Positions 1-6,158 of a DNA stretch of 16,390 nt are shown one piece after another (within the stretch, counting starts at the first letter, position 1; the number at the start of each line of letters is the position of its first letter). Source of the DNA: Candidatus Bathyarchaeota archaeon. Lineage in GTDB: Archaea; Thermoproteota; Bathyarchaeia; Bathyarchaeales; UBA233. The stretch covers positions 1 to 16,390 of the forward strand of contig JAMDCS010000147.1 of assembly GCA_023488835.1 (NCBI GenBank). Direction: 5' to 3'. The translations under genes were made by a program, and so were the position numbers. The notes under the pieces were generated by a model. The model had not been told where the DNA came from. It saw only the letters and a list, made by a program, of their open reading frames with translations, and searched no databases.

Positions 1-759
1 TATGAGGTCGTGTCCTGAAATGAGAATTGCTTTGCCTTTTTTGTGTCCCAATGGCACTTTGGTGGGTACTGGGTGACCGTAGTTTTCAGTGTTTCCAGCA
101 TCCAACAGTTCCATTGCTCGAATGTTGATTTCTCCGCATTTCATTGCCAAGCCAACGTAGTCATTTACGCCTAATGATTTGTCTAATGGTGCTGCGAGAG
201 CTTGCTGTATGAATTCTATCACTTTGTCATCTTTTTTGCCAAGCATGAAAGCATGATAAGCGTAGGCTGCTACTCCTTTTGCTCCATAAGTTAGCAACCA
301 TTGAAGTGAATGAAGGTCTGGGTCTACTGTGCGGTCTGAGTTTATGCCGTGAAGCTTGCCTTGTGCTGTTAAGCCTTCTTTTGTAGGCTCCAAAATCATG
401 TTAATTGCTTCGCATTCGTAAGCATACCAGTTACATCCGCTTGCTAATTGCGCTTTCTTTTTCAGTTGGTCGCGGTGGCCAAACTTTGTTTCGATGTATT
501 TTACTATTTGTTCTTCATCGAAGTTGACGTTTGTTAATGTAGCAAATAGTGCCTCGTATATGAAGGGTTCAATTTTTTCATCGTTTACTTTGGCTTTTCT
601 GGCTTCGATTGCAACTTGCGAAAGCCCCCTTAACGCGTAAACTAATAGGTCTTGAAGCGTTGCTACTTCAGGGGTTTTTCCGCAAACGCCAGCGACAGTG
701 CAGCCTGTTCCTTTAGCTGTTTGTTCGCATTGGTAACAGAACATTTGGTTTTGACTCAT
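1..759 (-). CDS. hcp: Hydroxylamine reductase / hybrid cluster protein (Hcp), N-terminal part
   Basis: Hybrid cluster protein carries a cubane Fe-S cluster and a hybrid Fe-S-O cluster. It is linked to hydroxylamine or nitric-oxide detoxification in anaerobes. The first 253 residues are visible and the frame runs open off the window edge; the family is about 540-550 residues, so the C-terminal half is missing. Cysteines C8, C11, C20 and C26 are spaced C-x2-C-x8-C-x5-C, the pattern of the anaerobe/archaeal class. The last visible residues contain SGHDL, whose His (H250) corresponds to a hybrid-cluster ligand in the family. The ATG at 759 is chosen because it directly precedes the Cys motif. A TATA box about 35 nt upstream suggests a short leader. 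The gene diverges from the F420/NADP oxidoreductase-like gene. Assignment is strong; the physiological substrate is not shown by sequence. Confidence 0.93.
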   Translation of the reverse strand, partial: MSQNQMFCYQCEQTAKGTGCTVAGVCGKTPEVATLQDLLVYALRGLSQVAIEARKAKVNDEKIEPFIYEALFATLTNVNFDEEQIVKYIETKFGHRDQLKKKAQLASGCNWYAYECEAINMILEPTKEGLTAQGKLHGINSDRTVDPDLHSLQWLLTYGAKGVAAYAYHAFMLGKKDDKVIEFIQQALAAPLDKSLGVNDYVGLAMKCGEINIRAMELLDAGNTENYGHPVPTKVPLGHKKGKAILISGHDLI

Positions 760-791
760 AAATTATCACTGTAAACAGTTAAGTGTTCATT

Positions 792-799
792 TTTATAAA
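792..799 (-). promoter_or_regulatory. TATA box for hcp
   Basis: The perfect palindrome TTTATAAA lies 33 nt upstream of the hcp ATG. Archaeal initiation normally falls about 25 nt from the box centre, giving a predicted start near 770 and a leader of roughly 10 nt. Because the box is symmetric it could also fire rightward, producing a leader of about 190 nt for the gene at 1012. Confidence 0.5.
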
Positions 800-805
800 T
801 AGCTA

Positions 806-932
806 TTGCCCCTAACATGTAAGGGATTTTCCCAGAAAGTTTTAGGTCTTTTCAGAGGTCAAAAACAAGTTTGGGGGGATATTCTTCCTCCGAGCAAGAG
901 CTTCATTAACCCCTATGCTTCCCGTAGAAGCA
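806..932 (+). other. Hairpin-rich intergenic stretch upstream of the F420/NADP oxidoreductase gene
   Basis: Consecutive short inverted repeats are visible here: CCCT/AAGGG around 808-823, GGGA/TCCC around 824-834, TTGGGGG pairing with CCTCCGA (two wobbles) around 872-897, and TGCTTC (916-921) pairing with GAAGCA (927-932) around a 5-nt loop. No convincing coding sequence was found. It may be a structured 5' leader if transcription starts from the symmetric TATA at 792-799, or it may be chance. No known RNA family was recognised. Confidence 0.25.
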
Positions 933-1011
933 CTTGTTGTAGGCACAATACAGTCACAACTTCTAAAGAACCCATAAAACTTTACTATTTTGTATTTTGA
1001 GGGTATAAGTC

Positions 1012-1593
1012 ATGAAAATTGCAATAATCGGGAAAGGCAACGTTGGCAGTGCACTCTGCAGTGGCTTAAGCAAAGCAGGATACGAAACAAAGTTTGGCCA
1101 CCGCGACCCAGCAGAACCAGTTGCAGACGCAGCAAAATGGGGCGAAGTAATCATCCTTGCAGTACCCCACGAAAATGCAAACGATGCCAGAGAAAAAATA
1201 AGACCTTATGCAGATGGAAAAACCGTAATTGACGTAATGAATGCTATTGGAGCAAACATGGATTTGGATATCAGCTGCACCACGTCCACGGCTGAAGAAA
1301 CACAGAAAAAACTGCCCAAAGCCCATGTAGTAAAAGCATTCAACACCGTGTTTGCACCCAACCAGAGCACAGGCAAGGTTGCTGGCGAACAGTTAACTGC
1401 TTTCATCGCAGGAGATGATTTGAAAGCCAAACAAACGGTGGCGCAGTTAACCCGTGACATCGGTTTTGACCCAGTTGATTGTGGACCCCTAAAAGCAGCA
1501 CGCAACCTTGAAGCTATGGGGAATTTGATAATCAATTTAGCATACAAGTACGGTATGGGCAACAAAATGGGCTACAAACTCATAAAAGCCTAA
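1012..1593 (+). CDS. F420-dependent NADP oxidoreductase-like protein
   Basis: This 193-residue protein is a single Rossmann domain of the F420-dependent NADP reductase family, whose members move hydride between reduced F420 and NADP+ in the cytoplasm. The nucleotide-binding loop GKGNVG is at residues 7-12. An Arg follows strand 2 (GHRDP, residues 29-33), where family members contact the NADP 2'-phosphate. Further support comes from AVPHEN, the VVKAFNTVFA segment, the FIAGDD segment and a C-terminal GPL-ARNLE-MG stretch, all typical of this family. It is slightly shorter than classical Fno (about 210-220 residues), so the true substrate may differ, and an NADPH-dependent reductase not using F420 is possible. 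The ATG at 1012 is preceded by GAGGG at 999-1003. The gene is monocistronic, divergent from hcp and convergent with the GH5 gene. Confidence 0.8.
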   Translation: MKIAIIGKGNVGSALCSGLSKAGYETKFGHRDPAEPVADAAKWGEVIILAVPHENANDAREKIRPYADGKTVIDVMNAIGANMDLDISCTTSTAEETQKKLPKAHVVKAFNTVFAPNQSTGKVAGEQLTAFIAGDDLKAKQTVAQLTRDIGFDPVDCGPLKAARNLEAMGNLIINLAYKYGMGNKMGYKLIKA

Positions 1594-1626
1594 CCGCAAA
1601 TTCCTTTGTTAACGCTTGGATTTAGG

Positions 1627-2976
1627 CTAATAGGCGTCTATGAAAATTTTTCCCGCTTGAGAAGGTGTCGGTGAAAACGCATTTGGCGCCCAAGCACCCG
1701 CCACTAAGGCTTCCCAGCCATGCCAAACGCCTGTCTGCATCCAATAGAAGGCGCAAACGCCGATGCCCATATCCTTGGCGTTCTGGAGTATAGCATCAAA
1801 AAAAGATAGCTCATTCCGCATTTTTTGATCGAAAGTAAAGCTGCTTTCAGCTTGCTGGGCTGCTGGATAGTACTCGTTGCTGTAAACCGAGGGGTCAGCC
1901 ATGATGCCCATCTCATTGAAGACTAACGGAACATCAACGCCGTTTGAGCGTGTTGCAGGAATCATGTTTGGCAAGTTGAACTGTTCCCTTATGCTTGTGT
2001 AGTTTGTGGACCATTCCAAGTTGGGATGAGGTGCTCGCCTGTACGGATGTGCTGTGAAGGCAACGTTATTTGGCGTGGATCCTAAGGAAGCTTTTAGTTG
2101 GTTAAACAATTGTGGAACCCAGTCAAGTTCAGTGAACCCGGGAACTAAACTTGCATGCCACTGCATAAAAATCAGGTTCATGTTACCGGTTACACGGATG
2201 GTTTTGTACATTTCTACAGCATAGCTAAAGTAAGCTAGCGCCTCTGGTGATACGGCAGCATTTGACCCGTCGTCTGGTTCGTTCCACATTTCAAATATAA
2301 CATTTGGGTATTTTCCGAGTTTGTTTACGATGCTTGTCCACCACATTCGCCATGCCTGCATCTCATCAACATTGATTGTATGCATATATGCCAAGCTTGC
2401 TGTGCCTAAACTTCCTGGGATTCCATCCCAATTGTCTCCGCTAACATAATAGTTGCGAACTTCATAGGGAACCAAGTCAACGTAAACACCGTATTTGCCT
2501 GCTTCCTCTACGACGAGTTCAATGTAGCGTCTGTAACTCATCAACTGGTCTGGACCCCCACCGTACTCTTTTGCTGGGTTGATGTTATTTTCCCACCACC
2601 AATCAACAGGTATCAAGATTCTAACCAAATTTACCTTCCAAATATTACGGTAACAAGCGAAAGTTTCATCCATCTTTTGCCTCAAAGCCGCCGTGTCATT
2701 TTGCCACTTTTCTCCGTAACTAAAAACATTTTCACCCCTTCCCCCCCAAGTTCCTGAAAGCGAATCTAAATCTCCCGCCCTACCGATTCCTCTAAAATAA
2801 ACTAAATTATTGCTTGAATCCAAAATTGTGTGCCCCGAAGTATGAAGAGGTTTTACGGTTGAAGCCTGAATGGCAGAATTCGGGGAGTCGCTTCCCAAAT
2901 TTGACAGCCAGGGCATGAACAGGGCGATGGCTAAGATGGTTAAACCCACTCCAACTAAAAGAACGACTGTTTTCAT
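1627..2976 (-). CDS. Membrane-anchored glycoside hydrolase family 5 (cellulase-like)
   Basis: The protein has 449 residues. Residues 3-21 form a hydrophobic N-terminal segment without an obvious cleavage site, which suggests a membrane-anchored extracellular enzyme. The catalytic domain shows GH5 hallmarks: a VRILIPVDWWW segment after strand 2, WNEP with the presumed acid/base E233, an AHPYR segment, VFNEMG with the presumed nucleophile E355, and a late YWMQ segment that would supply the substrate-stacking Trp. GH5 enzymes hydrolyse beta-1,4-linked glucans or mannans with retention of configuration; the exact substrate cannot be told. The start at 2976 is preferred over a longer frame beginning at 3048, because AAGGGAGA sits just upstream and the hydrophobic segment then begins at the N-terminus. 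No carbohydrate-binding module is visible. The gene is transcribed alone. Confidence 0.85.
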   Translation of the reverse strand: MKTVVLLVGVGLTILAIALFMPWLSNLGSDSPNSAIQASTVKPLHTSGHTILDSSNNLVYFRGIGRAGDLDSLSGTWGGRGENVFSYGEKWQNDTAALRQKMDETFACYRNIWKVNLVRILIPVDWWWENNINPAKEYGGGPDQLMSYRRYIELVVEEAGKYGVYVDLVPYEVRNYYVSGDNWDGIPGSLGTASLAYMHTINVDEMQAWRMWWTSIVNKLGKYPNVIFEMWNEPDDGSNAAVSPEALAYFSYAVEMYKTIRVTGNMNLIFMQWHASLVPGFTELDWVPQLFNQLKASLGSTPNNVAFTAHPYRRAPHPNLEWSTNYTSIREQFNLPNMIPATRSNGVDVPLVFNEMGIMADPSVYSNEYYPAAQQAESSFTFDQKMRNELSFFDAILQNAKDMGIGVCAFYWMQTGVWHGWEALVAGAWAPNAFSPTPSQAGKIFIDAY

Positions 2977-2980
2977 TAAT

Positions 2981-2988
2981 TCTCCCTT
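2981..2988 (-). promoter_or_regulatory. Shine-Dalgarno site deciding the GH5 start
   Basis: The minus strand reads AAGGGAGA followed by ATTA and then ATG at 2976. This selects the internal Met over the upstream in-frame start at 3048, whose extra 24 residues do not resemble part of a signal peptide. Confidence 0.6.
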
Positions 2989-3061
2989 CAAAAAGGTTAG
3001 TTTCGGAAAACTGAACGCAATTAACGTTCGATGCTTGTCATTCTTCAATGCGTCTCCAAGG

Positions 3062-3070
3062 TTATAATTC
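3062..3070 (-). promoter_or_regulatory. Possible TATA element for the GH5 gene
   Basis: The minus strand reads GAATTATAAC about 90 nt upstream of the GH5 start, predicting initiation near 3040 and a leader of about 64 nt. The symmetric TTTATAAA at 3140-3147 is an alternative that would give a longer leader. Confidence 0.3.
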
Positions 3071-3139
3071 TTTTTGGTAATCTCTTTAGGGCTTGATTTG
3101 TCACCAACATAAAAATCTAAGTTGCATACAATCTTACGT

Positions 3140-3147
3140 TTTATAAA
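3140..3147 (+). promoter_or_regulatory. TATA box for rpo5
   Basis: TTTATAAA, in the context ACGTTTTATAAACC. The predicted transcription start is near 3170. That leaves a leader of about 40 nt to the SD-supported TTG at 3211, or almost none to the alternative TTG at 3181. Confidence 0.5.
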
Positions 3148-3198
3148 CCATAAAGTTTAAGGGTAAATGTTTGTTTTAGGTTGCGAGTATTCTACCTT

Positions 3199-3203
3199 GA
3201 GGT
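3199..3203 (+). promoter_or_regulatory. Shine-Dalgarno site deciding the rpo5 start
   Basis: GAGGT lies 7 nt before the TTG at 3211. The upstream in-frame TTG at 3181 has only TTTTAGG directly abutting it, with no spacing, so 3211 is the better start. Confidence 0.5.
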
Positions 3204-3210
3204 TTGTGGT

Positions 3211-3762
3211 TTGAGCACTAAAGTTGAAACAATCGAAGAAAGGAAAGCAGAAGTTCTAATCAAACTAAGAAAATACAAGCTTATCGAAAAAGAAAAGTTT
3301 GAAGGCGCATACGCCTACATCATCGACATTCCACAGGACAAAGAGAGAGCAATCGTCTGGTGCATCTTAGGCGAAGCCACCGTCGGCATCGCAGCCATGA
3401 ACACTCTCTACAAAGTGATGAAGGAAAAGGAACTTGACCGCGCCATAGTCGTCACCGAAGGACGCTACACCCATGCCGTTAAACTCGGTGCAAAGAAGAA
3501 AAAAGTTGAGTTACTGCCTAAATCGTTCCCAGTGTTCGACATCTTCGAGCATGCATTAGTCCCATTCCACGAAATCCTAACTGAAAAAGAGAAAAATCAA
3601 CTGCTCACCCAGTTCAAAGTTAAACCCTACCAGATGCCGCAAATCAAGTCTGGCGACCCAGCGGTTAAAGCGATAGGTGCAAAACCAGGCGACGTACTGA
3701 AAATCACAAGAAAAAGCACAACTGCAGGCGAACACGTTACCTACAGGTACGTTGTAGAATAA
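3211..3762 (+). CDS. rpo5: DNA-directed RNA polymerase subunit Rpo5 (RpoH) with Rpb5-like N-terminal extension
   Basis: The C-terminal part (about residues 105-183) is a textbook archaeal Rpo5/eukaryotic Rpb5 assembly domain: [15 protein letters not shown], the [10 protein letters not shown] segment, [10 protein letters not shown], and the terminal [14 protein letters not shown]. Canonical archaeal Rpo5 is only about 75-85 residues and consists of this domain alone. Here about 100 residues precede it, and they can be laid colinearly on the second half of the eukaryotic Rpb5 jaw: a [13 protein letters not shown] helix, the [11 protein letters not shown] strand, a short helix, then [18 protein letters not shown] directly entering the assembly domain. 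Eukaryotic Rpb5 is about 210 residues; this protein is 183. The gene stands apart from any rpoB/rpoA cluster in the window and converges on modE with 10 nt between stops. A TTG at 3181 is an alternative start. Subunit identity is near certain; the jaw homology is my recall-based comparison. Confidence 0.92.
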   Translation: MSTKVETIEERKAEVLIKLRKYKLIEKEKFEGAYAYIIDIPQDKERAIVWCILGEATVGIAAMNTLYKVMKEKELDRAIVVTEGRYTHAVKLGAKKKKVELLPKSFPVFDIFEHALVPFHEILTEKEKNQLLTQFKVKPYQMPQIKSGDPAVKAIGAKPGDVLKITRKSTTAGEHVTYRYVVE

Positions 3763-3779
3763 AATAAAAATTTTATTTT
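3761..3779. terminator. Bidirectional T-rich terminator between rpo5 and modE
   Basis: A perfect 9-bp inverted repeat, AAAATAAAA and TTTTATTTT, around one central A. It overlaps the stop codons of both convergent genes. Each strand thus ends in a TTTTATTTT tract, matching the oligo-T signals used by archaeal RNA polymerase. Confidence 0.55.
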
Positions 3780-4330
3780 GCAATCATGATTTCTGTTGAT
3801 TTCACGATTGCAGTAACTTCGTCGCCTACTTTTATATCTAAATCTTCAACCGCTTCTTTTGTAATCACCGCGGTCACGGTTACGGGCATTTTTATTTCAA
3901 CTTTAACTTTAGCTGTTATGACTCCTTTTTCAACAGCCACAACTTTTCCCTTAAACTGATTGCGTGCACTTAACTTCAAACATTTCACCTCCAAACTTCT
4001 CGGATTAGACAAAAATTTATCCAAATAAATCTCCGCTTGCCGATATTCACCCAGCAAGCTCTTGCCCAAATCAGTCAGTTTTGCGCCGCCTCCGCCAGAT
4101 TTTCCACCCTTGTAGGTTTCCACTATCTGTTCTTCCATTACGGTCTGGATTTCCTGTATGTAGTTCCAAACGTAACGGTAAGACATATCCAGCGTTTCTG
4201 CAGCCTTCGATAACGAGTTTTCCTTGTCGATGGCTTCTAAAATTTCTGCTCCGCCCTTGCCGATTAAGGGTTTTCCTTTGTATTCAATCCAGGCTTTGCA
4301 TGAGAGCTTGTGTTTTTTGTTTGTTAACAC
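3773..4330 (-). CDS. modE: ModE-type molybdate/tungstate-responsive transcriptional regulator
   Basis: This 185-residue DNA-binding regulator is predicted to sense cytoplasmic molybdate or tungstate. Residues 27-62 form the ModE-type winged helix-turn-helix (AEILEAIDKENSLSKAAETL, then MSYRYVWNYI). A glycine-rich turn (GGKSGGGGAKLT, residues 75-86) and LGKSLL follow, as in ModE. The C-terminal 65 residues start with LSARNQFKG and form one TOBE/Mop oxyanion-binding domain, ending VGDEVTAIVKSTEIMIA. E. coli ModE has two Mop units; a single one is usual for archaeal forms. The GTG at 4330 is chosen because a minus-strand TATA (CTTATAAA) lies about 25 nt upstream, which would make the transcript leaderless or nearly so. 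The gene is divergent from the tungstate transporter operon, its likely target, and two GTTAAC motifs flank its start, suggesting autoregulation. Confidence 0.9.
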   Translation of the reverse strand: MLTNKKHKLSCKAWIEYKGKPLIGKGGAEILEAIDKENSLSKAAETLDMSYRYVWNYIQEIQTVMEEQIVETYKGGKSGGGGAKLTDLGKSLLGEYRQAEIYLDKFLSNPRSLEVKCLKLSARNQFKGKVVAVEKGVITAKVKVEIKMPVTVTAVITKEAVEDLDIKVGDEVTAIVKSTEIMIAK

Positions 4331-4339
4331 TCTGTTAAC
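4323..4339. promoter_or_regulatory. Paired GTTAAC motifs at the modE start
   Basis: GTTAAC occurs at 4323-4328 and 4334-4339, 11 bp apart (one helical turn), straddling the predicted modE transcription and translation start. It is a candidate autoregulatory operator. GTTAAC-like words are fairly common elsewhere in the window, so this is tentative. Confidence 0.3.
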
Positions 4340-4352
4340 TATTGATAATAAG

Positions 4353-4361
4353 GTTTATAAG
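4353..4361. promoter_or_regulatory. Shared TATA element of the modE-tupA divergent promoter
   Basis: The plus strand reads GGTTTATAAGG and the minus strand CCTTATAAACC. Read rightward it predicts a start near 4382, just before tupA. Read leftward it predicts a start near 4330, at the modE GTG. One near-symmetric box may therefore serve both genes. Confidence 0.45.
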
Positions 4362-4367
4362 GTTAAT

Positions 4368-4389
4368 GATATGTATCTCAAAACATATC
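4368..4389. promoter_or_regulatory. Candidate ModE operator upstream of tupA
   Basis: A perfect inverted repeat, GATATG (4368-4373) and CATATC (4384-4389), separated by 10 nt. It covers the predicted tupA transcription start, where a bound repressor would block the polymerase. Known ModE operators are also AT-rich inverted repeats with a TATAT core, but the spacing differs, so this is a prediction. Confidence 0.45.
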
Positions 4390-4399
4390 GGTGTTTAAA

Positions 4400-5413
4400 A
4401 TGCAAACATGGCAAAAACTAATCATAGTAGCAGCCCTCGCAACCATTATTGTCATCGCAGGTACAATGGTCTACTTCAACCAAGTTGCCAAAAGACGCCT
4501 AATAATATCCACAACCACAAGCCTCTACGACACAGGCCTACTCGACCAACTAGAAAAAGACTATGAAAACAAACACTCAACCGTAGATATCAACTTAATA
4601 TCTGCAGGAACAGGAATAGCAATACAACACGCCCAAAATGGCGATGCAGACCTAATCCTCGTCCATGCGCCAGCGCAAGAGCTAACTTTCCTTGAGCAAG
4701 GCTGGGGACTTAACCGCAAAATAATCGCCTACAACTACTTCACAGTCGTAGGACCAGACAACGACCCCGCAAGCATACAAGGCAAAACCACAAACCAAGC
4801 CTTACGAAACATTGCAAACTATGGCGGGAACCTAACCGACCAGTCAGGCCAAACCAAAATTTGGGTCTCAAGAGGAGACAACTCCGGAACACACAGTAAA
4901 GAGCAAAGCCTATGGAAAGCAGCAGGCTACAACTACACAGAAATCTCAGCACAACCATGGTATGCAAACGTTGGTCAAGGCATGGGCGCAACTTTAACGG
5001 TAGCTGACCAGAAAGACGCTTACACATTATCAGACATAGGAACATTCCTAAAGTTTGAGAAAGACGGCGCAATCGCTTCAGTTGCTCTCTTAACAGAGGA
5101 AAAATCTCTTCTCAACGTTTACAGCGCAATGGCAGTAAACCAAACGGTACCAGCTAACCAGACCATACACGACAGGATTAACTATGTTGACGCGATGGAT
5201 TTCATAACATACTTAGTCTCGCCTGAAACTCAACAGTTCATAGAAGACTACGGCAAAGCAGACTATGGACAAAGCCTATTCTATGGTGCTGTACAACCAT
5301 TAAGGGACAACGCGCCGCAACCCACAGTTGGCTGGATACAGTCAGCAGCGTTCTTTAATGGTTCAGAATGTCCACCGCAATACAGAAATGGCTACTCAGA
5401 ACTCTACACTTAG
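4400..5413 (+). CDS. tupA: Tungstate ABC transporter substrate-binding protein TupA
   Basis: Extracytoplasmic binding protein that captures tungstate for the TupBC transporter. Residues 7-25 are a hydrophobic N-terminal anchor with no lipobox Cys. TTTSLYDTGLL at 38-48 is the oxyanion-binding start of the family. DADLILVHAP, SRGDNSGTH (157-165), GQGMGATL (192-199) and YTLSDIGT (208-215) are TupA signatures that separate it from ModA/WtpA. The length (337 residues) is somewhat above the usual 270-290, owing to the anchor and a C-terminal tail. The ATG at 4400 is preferred because GGTG (4390-4393) lies 6 nt upstream; an in-frame GTG at 4391 would add three residues. It is the first gene of the tupABC operon, with tupB starting 12 nt after its stop. 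Confidence 0.9.
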   Translation: MQTWQKLIIVAALATIIVIAGTMVYFNQVAKRRLIISTTTSLYDTGLLDQLEKDYENKHSTVDINLISAGTGIAIQHAQNGDADLILVHAPAQELTFLEQGWGLNRKIIAYNYFTVVGPDNDPASIQGKTTNQALRNIANYGGNLTDQSGQTKIWVSRGDNSGTHSKEQSLWKAAGYNYTEISAQPWYANVGQGMGATLTVADQKDAYTLSDIGTFLKFEKDGAIASVALLTEEKSLLNVYSAMAVNQTVPANQTIHDRINYVDAMDFITYLVSPETQQFIEDYGKADYGQSLFYGAVQPLRDNAPQPTVGWIQSAAFFNGSECPPQYRNGYSELYT

Positions 5414-5425
5414 AGGACCGCAATA

Positions 5426-6145
5426 TTGGTTGACATACTAAGCGGTATCGCAGAAGCTGGACGATTAATAATAACAGGAGACCCAACACTCTACGGAATA
5501 GTCTTCCGCTCTCTCCTTTTTTCTGGCGTCGCCGTCATCTTAGCTGCTTTATGGGGAACCCCAATCGCCATGTTAATTGGTTTAAGAGAATTTCGAGGCA
5601 AGACAATAGTAAAAAGTTTCTTTAATTCTCTAATAGGCATACCGACAGTAGTTTTAGGGTTAGTTCTTTTCCTTGTCTTCTCAAAAGGTGGACCCTTAGG
5701 TTTTTTAGGGCTACTTTATACTCCAGCCGCCATAATGCTTGGTGAAGCCATACTTGTTACACCCATCTTAATCAGCATTATGATAACAGCCATAGAAGCA
5801 GTCGACCCAGAAATAATGAGACTGGCTAAAACCCTGGGCGCCTCTGAATCACAGGCTTCCATGGCTGTTTTGAAAGAAGCGGTAAACGGTGTCCTGTTGT
5901 CAAATGTTGCTAGTTTCAACCGAGCCATAGCTGAGTTAGGTGTGGCATTGATGATTGGGGGAAACATAGCAGGCTTAACCGACGTTCTAACCACATCTAT
6001 TTCAAGGTATACGCAAACAAATGACCTTGCCTTAGCAATTGCCTTGGGCATATTGTTGATGGTCATTGTCTTTATAATAAACACATTAATTATTACTGCT
6101 CAAAAAGTCAAAGTATTTTTAACCCTGTGGAGGTCGCCGCAGTAA
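5426..6145 (+). CDS. tupB: Tungstate ABC transporter permease TupB
   Basis: Integral membrane channel subunit of 239 residues. Hydrophobic segments lie at about 24-52, 64-86, 97-123, 160-180 and 201-225. The cytoplasmic coupling loop that docks on the ATPase is visible around residues 121-170: an EAVDPEIMRLAKTLGAS segment, then the KEAVNGVLLSNVASFNRAIAE stretch of the binding-protein-dependent permease family. The start is TTG at 5426, with AGAGGA (5412-5417) 8 nt upstream, overlapping the tupA stop region. It is translationally linked between tupA and tupC (13 nt to the latter). The molybdate permease family is related; the TupA neighbour makes tungstate the better call. Confidence 0.9.
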   Translation: MVDILSGIAEAGRLIITGDPTLYGIVFRSLLFSGVAVILAALWGTPIAMLIGLREFRGKTIVKSFFNSLIGIPTVVLGLVLFLVFSKGGPLGFLGLLYTPAAIMLGEAILVTPILISIMITAIEAVDPEIMRLAKTLGASESQASMAVLKEAVNGVLLSNVASFNRAIAELGVALMIGGNIAGLTDVLTTSISRYTQTNDLALAIALGILLMVIVFIINTLIITAQKVKVFLTLWRSPQ

Positions 6146-6158
6146 GGAGCACTTAAAA

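Noticed and set aside
806..1000. 64-codon open frame on the plus strand
   Set aside because: Begins inside a hairpin, lacks an SD, and has a low-complexity product without recognisable motifs.
1206..1565. 119-codon open frame opposite the F420/NADP oxidoreductase gene
   Set aside because: Complementary-strand shadow of a gene with clear Rossmann motifs.
3211..3520. N-terminal part of Rpo5 as a separate gene or nuclease domain
   Set aside because: It is in frame and contiguous with the assembly domain with no internal stop, and no nuclease motif is evident; the jaw-like reading fits better.
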